In this document: positions 59,800-64,000 of the stretch, in pieces | Position numbering within the stretch: the first letter of the stretch is position 1 | How the letters are laid out: every line of letters begins with the position of its first letter | From: Dickeya aquatica | GTDB taxonomy: Bacteria; Pseudomonadota; Gammaproteobacteria; Enterobacterales; Enterobacteriaceae | Direction of reading: 5' to 3' | DNA: 64,000 nucleotides | NCBI RefSeq assembly: GCF_900095885.1 | Contig: NZ_LT615367.1 | Location: 3,348,001 to 3,412,000, forward strand | Translations under genes and position numbers: made by a program | The notes under the pieces: generated by a model | What the model saw: only the letters and a program-made list of their open reading frames with translations | The model's database searches: none | Told to the model about the DNA's origin: nothing

Positions 59800-62700
59800 T
59801 CACAGTCGGGTCTCCGCAAGTTCGATGGTTCTGGCCGCAAGGTCTGCCAAAACAGGCGTGTCAAACAGTGTGCGTATCTCAATACTGAGCCCTCTTCGGC
59901 GCAGTTGCTCTATCAGGCGCACGGCGAGCAGCGAATAGCCGCCAAGTTCAAAAAAGTGATCCTGACGCCCCACGCGCTCGACCCCCAGCAATGCTTGCCA
60001 GATAGACGCCATCGTCATTTCCATCTCCCCTTGCGGCGGCACATAGGCTCGGCGGGTGAAGGACATCTCATCCGGCACCACCAGGGCGTTACGGTCTATC
60101 TTGCCGTTGGGGGTCAGCGGGAGTGCCTTGAGGGTGACAAAGGCAGCCGGCATCATGTAATCGGGCAGCGCATCCTGAAGGTGCCTGCGCAGCGCCTTAC
60201 GGCTAAACAGGCTCTGCACCCTGTTTTTGAGCGTGGCAATATGCCCGAGCGCGGCGGTCGCCTGCTCTGGTGCAATCCAGTCAATCAGGCACGCCACGTC
60301 ATTGACGCCCGCCTCCTGAAGTTTTTCCGCCACCGGGAGCGCAGACTCCGGTGTGCCAATAAAGGACAGCTCACGGGTATAACGCCTGAACGCGAATTCC
60401 AGCATGCTGCGCTTATCGGCATCGGGCAGGGTATCAAGGTCAACGTTCTGCTCTTTGAGCCAGCCCGACAGCAAACTCAAGTGCCCTTCGAGATAATCCA
60501 GCAGCGGCCCTTTCGCCTGCTGCAATACCACATCCTGGCTCTCGCCCAGATAGGTGTGGATCATCACCGAGACGATACCGGTGTGGGGGTCAAACCCGGC
60601 TTGCTCACGGGCAGCACGGTAGATCTCAATATTGCCCGCCAGCTTCTCGATATTCTGCGTGAGCAGGTGAGTCAGCACATGCGCCCCGCTGCGCCCGGCA
60701 TACTCAAAGGTTTCTGGCGCACCGGCGGCGGTTATCCAAATCGGCAGTGTCTTTTGCACCGGTGTCGGGTAGATCTGCACGGCGATGTCCTTGCCATGAT
60801 GATCGCGGCGTAACACGCTGCCGCCTTGCCACAGCGTTTTCAGTTCCTCAATGCCGTGGTGCATCACCTCCCGACGGGTGTCGTAGTGCTGGGCTGCCAG
60901 CGCAAAATCCCGCTGGTTCCAGCCAGAGGCGATACCGACGCCAATACGGCCATTCGACAGGTTATCGACTATCGCCCAGTCCTCCGCCACGCACAGCGGA
61001 TCGTGCAATGGCAGTACCACGCTGCCCGCGCGCAGGTGAATATGGCGCGTTCTGACCGCCAGCGAAGCACTTAACAGCGCCGGATTGGCAAACAGGCCGC
61101 CCACGCTGTGGAAATGGCGCTCCGGCGTCCATACGGCGGTAAAGCCATGTTTATCACCGAACTCGGTCACGTCGGCACAGTGCTGATAGCCCTGGAGAGC
61201 ATCACGATTGGCACCGAAAAAGAACAGGCTGAAATCGAGTTGCTCATGGCCACTGACCGCCGCTTTTGCCGGCGCATCGCCCGCACCGGGCACCACATAA
61301 GCCACCAGACGCGGCTCCCCGCCCCTGTCTTCCCGGGCGACCACCACCGCTTCACGCACCGAAGGATGGCTTAACAGCCGCGCCTCGATTTCCCCAAGCT
61401 CGATGCGGTGACCACGCAATTTCAACTGGTGATCGGTACGGCCCAGGAACACCACGCGGCCATCATCCATAAATTGCGCGAAATCACCGGTGCGGTAGAG
61501 ACGTGCTGCCGGATCCGTCGAGAACGGATCGGGAATAAAACGCTCGGCAGTCAGTTCCGGGCGCTGGTGATACCCTCGCGCTACGCCATCCCCGCCGATA
61601 TACAGCTCGCCAATAGCACCGAGCGGCACCGGTTTGCCGTGCTTGTCCAGCACATAGATTTGGGTGTTGGCAATCGGGCGGCCAATCGACTGGTTATATT
61701 GCGTGATGTCCTCTGCCTTGACGCGATTGCAGGTTGACCACACCGTGGTTTCCGTCGGCCCGTAGAGGTTCCACAGCGACGCGCCAAAGCCATACAGACG
61801 CGTGGCCAAATCACTCGGCAGGGCTTCGCCGCCGCACAGAATTTTTAACTGCGGATGCGGCGTCGGGTCGGTATCCACCAGCAAGCGCCAGGTGGTGGGT
61901 GTTGCCTGCATAATGGTGATGTCGCGGGTTTGCAGCAGTTTTAGCAGTGCGTGAGGATCCATCGCCTGTGTGCGGCTGGCCAGCACAATGGACGCCCCGG
62001 TCATCAGCGGCAAATACAGCTCCAGCCCGGCAATATCAAACGAGATGCTGGTGACAGAGAGTAAGCAATCCTCGGCATCAAGCTGGAACAGGGCCTGCAT
62101 CCCGGTAAGGAAGTTGACCACCTGACGATGCTCGACCATCACGCCTTTCGGTTTACCGGTAGACCCCGAGGTATAAATCACATACGCCAGATGGTTGACG
62201 TTGAGGGCTCTGACCGACGGGTTACTGTCCGGCAACGCCGCCCAGTTCGCTTCCTGCCCGGCCAGGTCAACCACCGTGACCTCACCGTGAGGCCCGGCAA
62301 ACACCTCGCGCCCGCGCCGGTCAACCAGCAGCACTTTGGGGCTGGCATTCTCAACGATATAGGCCAGCCGCGTTGCGGGGTATTCCGGGTCAAGCGGCAC
62401 ATAAGCGCCACCGGCTTTAAGGGTGGCCAGCAGCGCAATCAGCATCATTTCCGTGCGCCCGGTACACACGGCGACACGGGTATCCGGCTGTACGCCGAGC
62501 GCAATCAAATAGTGCGCCAGACGGTTGGCTCGCTGGTTAAGCTCGCGATAGCAAAGACGGGTGTGCCCCATTTGCAGCGCCAGGGCCTGCGGGCGTTGCG
62601 CCGCCTGCTGCTCGAAAAGCTGATGGATAGGCGTCGAGTCCGGGAACGCCTGCGCCGTCGCATTCCAGGTGTTCAGCACCTGTTCCTGCTCTTGTGGCGT

Positions 62701-64000
62701 CAGCACCGTAAGGGCAGAAACCGGGGTCGAGGCCGACGTCCCGGCCGCTGACTCCAGTGCCTGCGTCAGGCTTAGCAGGCTTTGCTGGAGATAGCCCCAC
62801 AGACGTTCACCACTGAGCGAGTCAATCACCTGAACGCCGATATCCAGCCCCGCGTCGGCATCATCAACAGAGACGGAAATCGGGTAGTTGGTTTGCTCCT
62901 CAAAGCCGTGCCAGGCCAGGCCATCAAATTCGATGCGGCCAACCACATCGATATCTGTCGGGCGGTTACGCCGATAATTAAACACCGCGCTGAACAGCGG
63001 TGTCGGTGCCACAATGCCACTGCCCTGCTGCGCCAGCGACAAGGTGGCCTGTTCATGTTTTATCAGCTCAGCCAGGCGCTGATGCGTCTGGCGTACCGCC
63101 TCGGTAACATCCCGGTCACCCACATCGACACGCAGCGGCAGCGTATTGATGCACGGGCCCATGATTTTGTCGCTGTCGGCACCGTGCATACGTCCTGACA
63201 ATACCGTACCGAACACCACGGTATCGCTGCCGCAGGCCGCGCCCAGCACGCGCGCAAAGCTCACATGGCACAGGCTACTGACGCCAACGCCAAGGCGGCG
63301 GGCCTGGGCGCGCAGCCGGTGCGCGAGTGTTGGGTCAAGCGCGCGGCGGGTTTCGCGGACACGCTGGCCGTTAACATGGCCGCTTTTAAGGTTAAACGGC
63401 ACCGACGGTTCGGTGACATCAGCCAGCATCTCACTGAAAAAGGCCAGTGGCTGTTGAGTATCACGGTCGTGCTGCAGGCGCGCCACATGCTGACGAAACG
63501 GCACCGGTGCAGGCAGGCTCTCCCCCTGCCCTGTCAGGAATGCCTGAATGTCAGCAAGCAAAATCTGGAGTGAGGCAATGTCATCGACCAGGTGGTGGAT
63601 AGCCATCACGGCATGCCAGCGCGCCTGCCCTTCATCATAGGCCACCACCATATGCAGCAACGGAGGCCGGGTGAGGTCAATGCGTTTGCCCTGCGCTTCA
63701 CAGTACGCGGTTATCTGCTCTGCCACCGGAACGTTACTTGCGGCAACGTTAAGCTCCGTGACGTGCAGGCGCGCCTCGCGCAGTACCACCTGTACCGGCG
63801 TTTCAACCCCCTGCCAGATAAACGCGGTGCGCAAAATATCATGGCGTGCTATCACGCACTGAAGTGCCTCAAGGTATCTGTCAAGCATCGGCCGGTGTGC
63901 AAATGACAGATGACCATGCTGAAGATAAGGGTCGTGGCCGTCATCAAACAGATGGTGAAACAGAATGCCTTCCTGAAGCGGGGCCAGCGCATAGATATCC
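59800..64000 (-). CDS. NRPS subunit: ...C-A(Gly)-[luciferase-like monooxygenase]-T (N-terminus beyond window)
   Basis: The frame is open to the right edge, so the N-terminus is missing. Visible order: C domain opening [17 protein letters not shown] with HHLVDDIAS; A domain with [13 protein letters not shown]; an insertion of about 340 residues (about 60215-61240) with the flavin monooxygenase traits FSLFFFGANRDALQGYQ, VWTPERHFHSVGGLFANP, RLRAGSVVLPLHDPL-like core and IASGWNQRDFALA; then A10 NGKIDRNAL and T with ELGGYSLLAV. The insertion lies between A8 and A9/A10, as in MtaG/MelG. The A code reads D-I-L-Q-L-G-L-V-W, the classical Gly code. The subunit ends after T, with the docking partner presumably the next subunit's TubC domain. 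Confidence 0.94.
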   Translation of the reverse strand, partial: DIYALAPLQEGILFHHLFDDGHDPYLQHGHLSFAHRPMLDRYLEALQCVIARHDILRTAFIWQGVETPVQVVLREARLHVTELNVAASNVPVAEQITAYCEAQGKRIDLTRPPLLHMVVAYDEGQARWHAVMAIHHLVDDIASLQILLADIQAFLTGQGESLPAPVPFRQHVARLQHDRDTQQPLAFFSEMLADVTEPSVPFNLKSGHVNGQRVRETRRALDPTLAHRLRAQARRLGVGVSSLCHVSFARVLGAACGSDTVVFGTVLSGRMHGADSDKIMGPCINTLPLRVDVGDRDVTEAVRQTHQRLAELIKHEQATLSLAQQGSGIVAPTPLFSAVFNYRRNRPTDIDVVGRIEFDGLAWHGFEEQTNYPISVSVDDADAGLDIGVQVIDSLSGERLWGYLQQSLLSLTQALESAAGTSASTPVSALTVLTPQEQEQVLNTWNATAQAFPDSTPIHQLFEQQAAQRPQALALQMGHTRLCYRELNQRANRLAHYLIALGVQPDTRVAVCTGRTEMMLIALLATLKAGGAYVPLDPEYPATRLAYIVENASPKVLLVDRRGREVFAGPHGEVTVVDLAGQEANWAALPDSNPSVRALNVNHLAYVIYTSGSTGKPKGVMVEHRQVVNFLTGMQALFQLDAEDCLLSVTSISFDIAGLELYLPLMTGASIVLASRTQAMDPHALLKLLQTRDITIMQATPTTWRLLVDTDPTPHPQLKILCGGEALPSDLATRLYGFGASLWNLYGPTETTVWSTCNRVKAEDITQYNQSIGRPIANTQIYVLDKHGKPVPLGAIGELYIGGDGVARGYHQRPELTAERFIPDPFSTDPAARLYRTGDFAQFMDDGRVVFLGRTDHQLKLRGHRIELGEIEARLLSHPSVREAVVVAREDRGGEPRLVAYVVPGAGDAPAKAAVSGHEQLDFSLFFFGANRDALQGYQHCADVTEFGDKHGFTAVWTPERHFHSVGGLFANPALLSASLAVRTRHIHLRAGSVVLPLHDPLCVAEDWAIVDNLSNGRIGVGIASGWNQRDFALAAQHYDTRREVMHHGIEELKTLWQGGSVLRRDHHGKDIAVQIYPTPVQKTLPIWITAAGAPETFEYAGRSGAHVLTHLLTQNIEKLAGNIEIYRAAREQAGFDPHTGIVSVMIHTYLGESQDVVLQQAKGPLLDYLEGHLSLLSGWLKEQNVDLDTLPDADKRSMLEFAFRRYTRELSFIGTPESALPVAEKLQEAGVNDVACLIDWIAPEQATAALGHIATLKNRVQSLFSRKALRRHLQDALPDYMMPAAFVTLKALPLTPNGKIDRNALVVPDEMSFTRRAYVPPQGEMEMTMASIWQALLGVERVGRQDHFFELGGYSLLAVRLIEQLRRRGLSIEIRTLFDTPVLADLAARTIELAETRL

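Noticed and set aside
50483..64000. Zeamine, oocydin or indigoidine cluster of Dickeya
   Set aside because: No PKS or PUFA-synthase-like modules (zeamine), no trans-AT PKS (oocydin) and no A-Ox-T-TE single-protein indigoidine synthase; the oxidase here is a luciferase-like insertion in a Gly module.

Overview
This window looks like a chromosomal segment of a plant-associated enterobacterium, most likely Pectobacteriaceae (Dickeya/Brenneria/Lonsdalea-like). The first 16.6 kb closely matches E. coli gene content and protein sequence: thyA (cut by the window edge), lgt, ptsP, rppH, mutH, ygdR, tas, yggN, yggL, trmB, mutY, yggX, mltC, ansP, speC and a tRNA-Phe. The genus is an inference from gene order and cannot be fixed from this window alone.

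Region 1 (1-16603) is core genome: lipoprotein maturation, nitrogen-PTS, RNA 5' decapping, mismatch and oxidised-guanine repair, tRNA methylation, a lytic transglycosylase, asparagine uptake and putrescine synthesis. The rppH-mutH gap carries three perfect DnaA boxes and sits where E. coli has DARS2, the DnaA-reactivating site. mutY shows what looks like a pair of compensating single-base indels.

Region 2 (16604-20600) is a decayed integration zone downstream of tRNA-Phe: a broken IS256-type transposase, a TacA/TacT-like (DUF1778/GNAT) toxin-antitoxin pair, a near-copy of the tRNA 3' end as right boundary, an IS3-type transposase tail, a 53-aa Gly/Ser-rich small gene, a HAD phosphatase and a TerF-like remnant.

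Region 3 (20600-31131) is a complete Ter stress system: terZABCDE on the minus strand, diverging from a tightly overlapping five-gene operon (ATP-grasp, phosphoribosyltransferase-TRSP, HAD, phosphoribosyltransferase-PELOTA, CitE-like lyase) followed by terW. Comparative genomics has linked this biosynthetic set to a nucleoside-like metabolite.

Region 4 (31132-43911) holds a DMT exporter, a small tautomerase and a LysR regulator, then a MATE pump and an outer-membrane efflux lipoprotein diverging from a TetR regulator, an RND adaptor and pump, an SDR and an orphan ketosynthase.

Region 5 (44605-64000, running off the right edge) is the most interesting part: a nonribosomal peptide cluster apparently combined with a bacilysin-type bacA-bacB pair. 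The pair is AT-rich and lies convergent to a minus-strand block of MATE exporter, MaoC-like hydratase, metallo-beta-lactamase-fold protein, cytochrome P450 and three NRPS subunits. In assembly order the subunits read ...C-A(Gly)-[luciferase-like monooxygenase inserted in A]-T; C-A(Ser)-T (T broken by a one-base deletion in a G run); and C-A(unassigned)-T-C-TE. A BacAB-derived building block, a glycine-oxidising domain in a non-terminal module and a terminal C-TE with no A or T between them form a combination I do not recognise as a described pathway.
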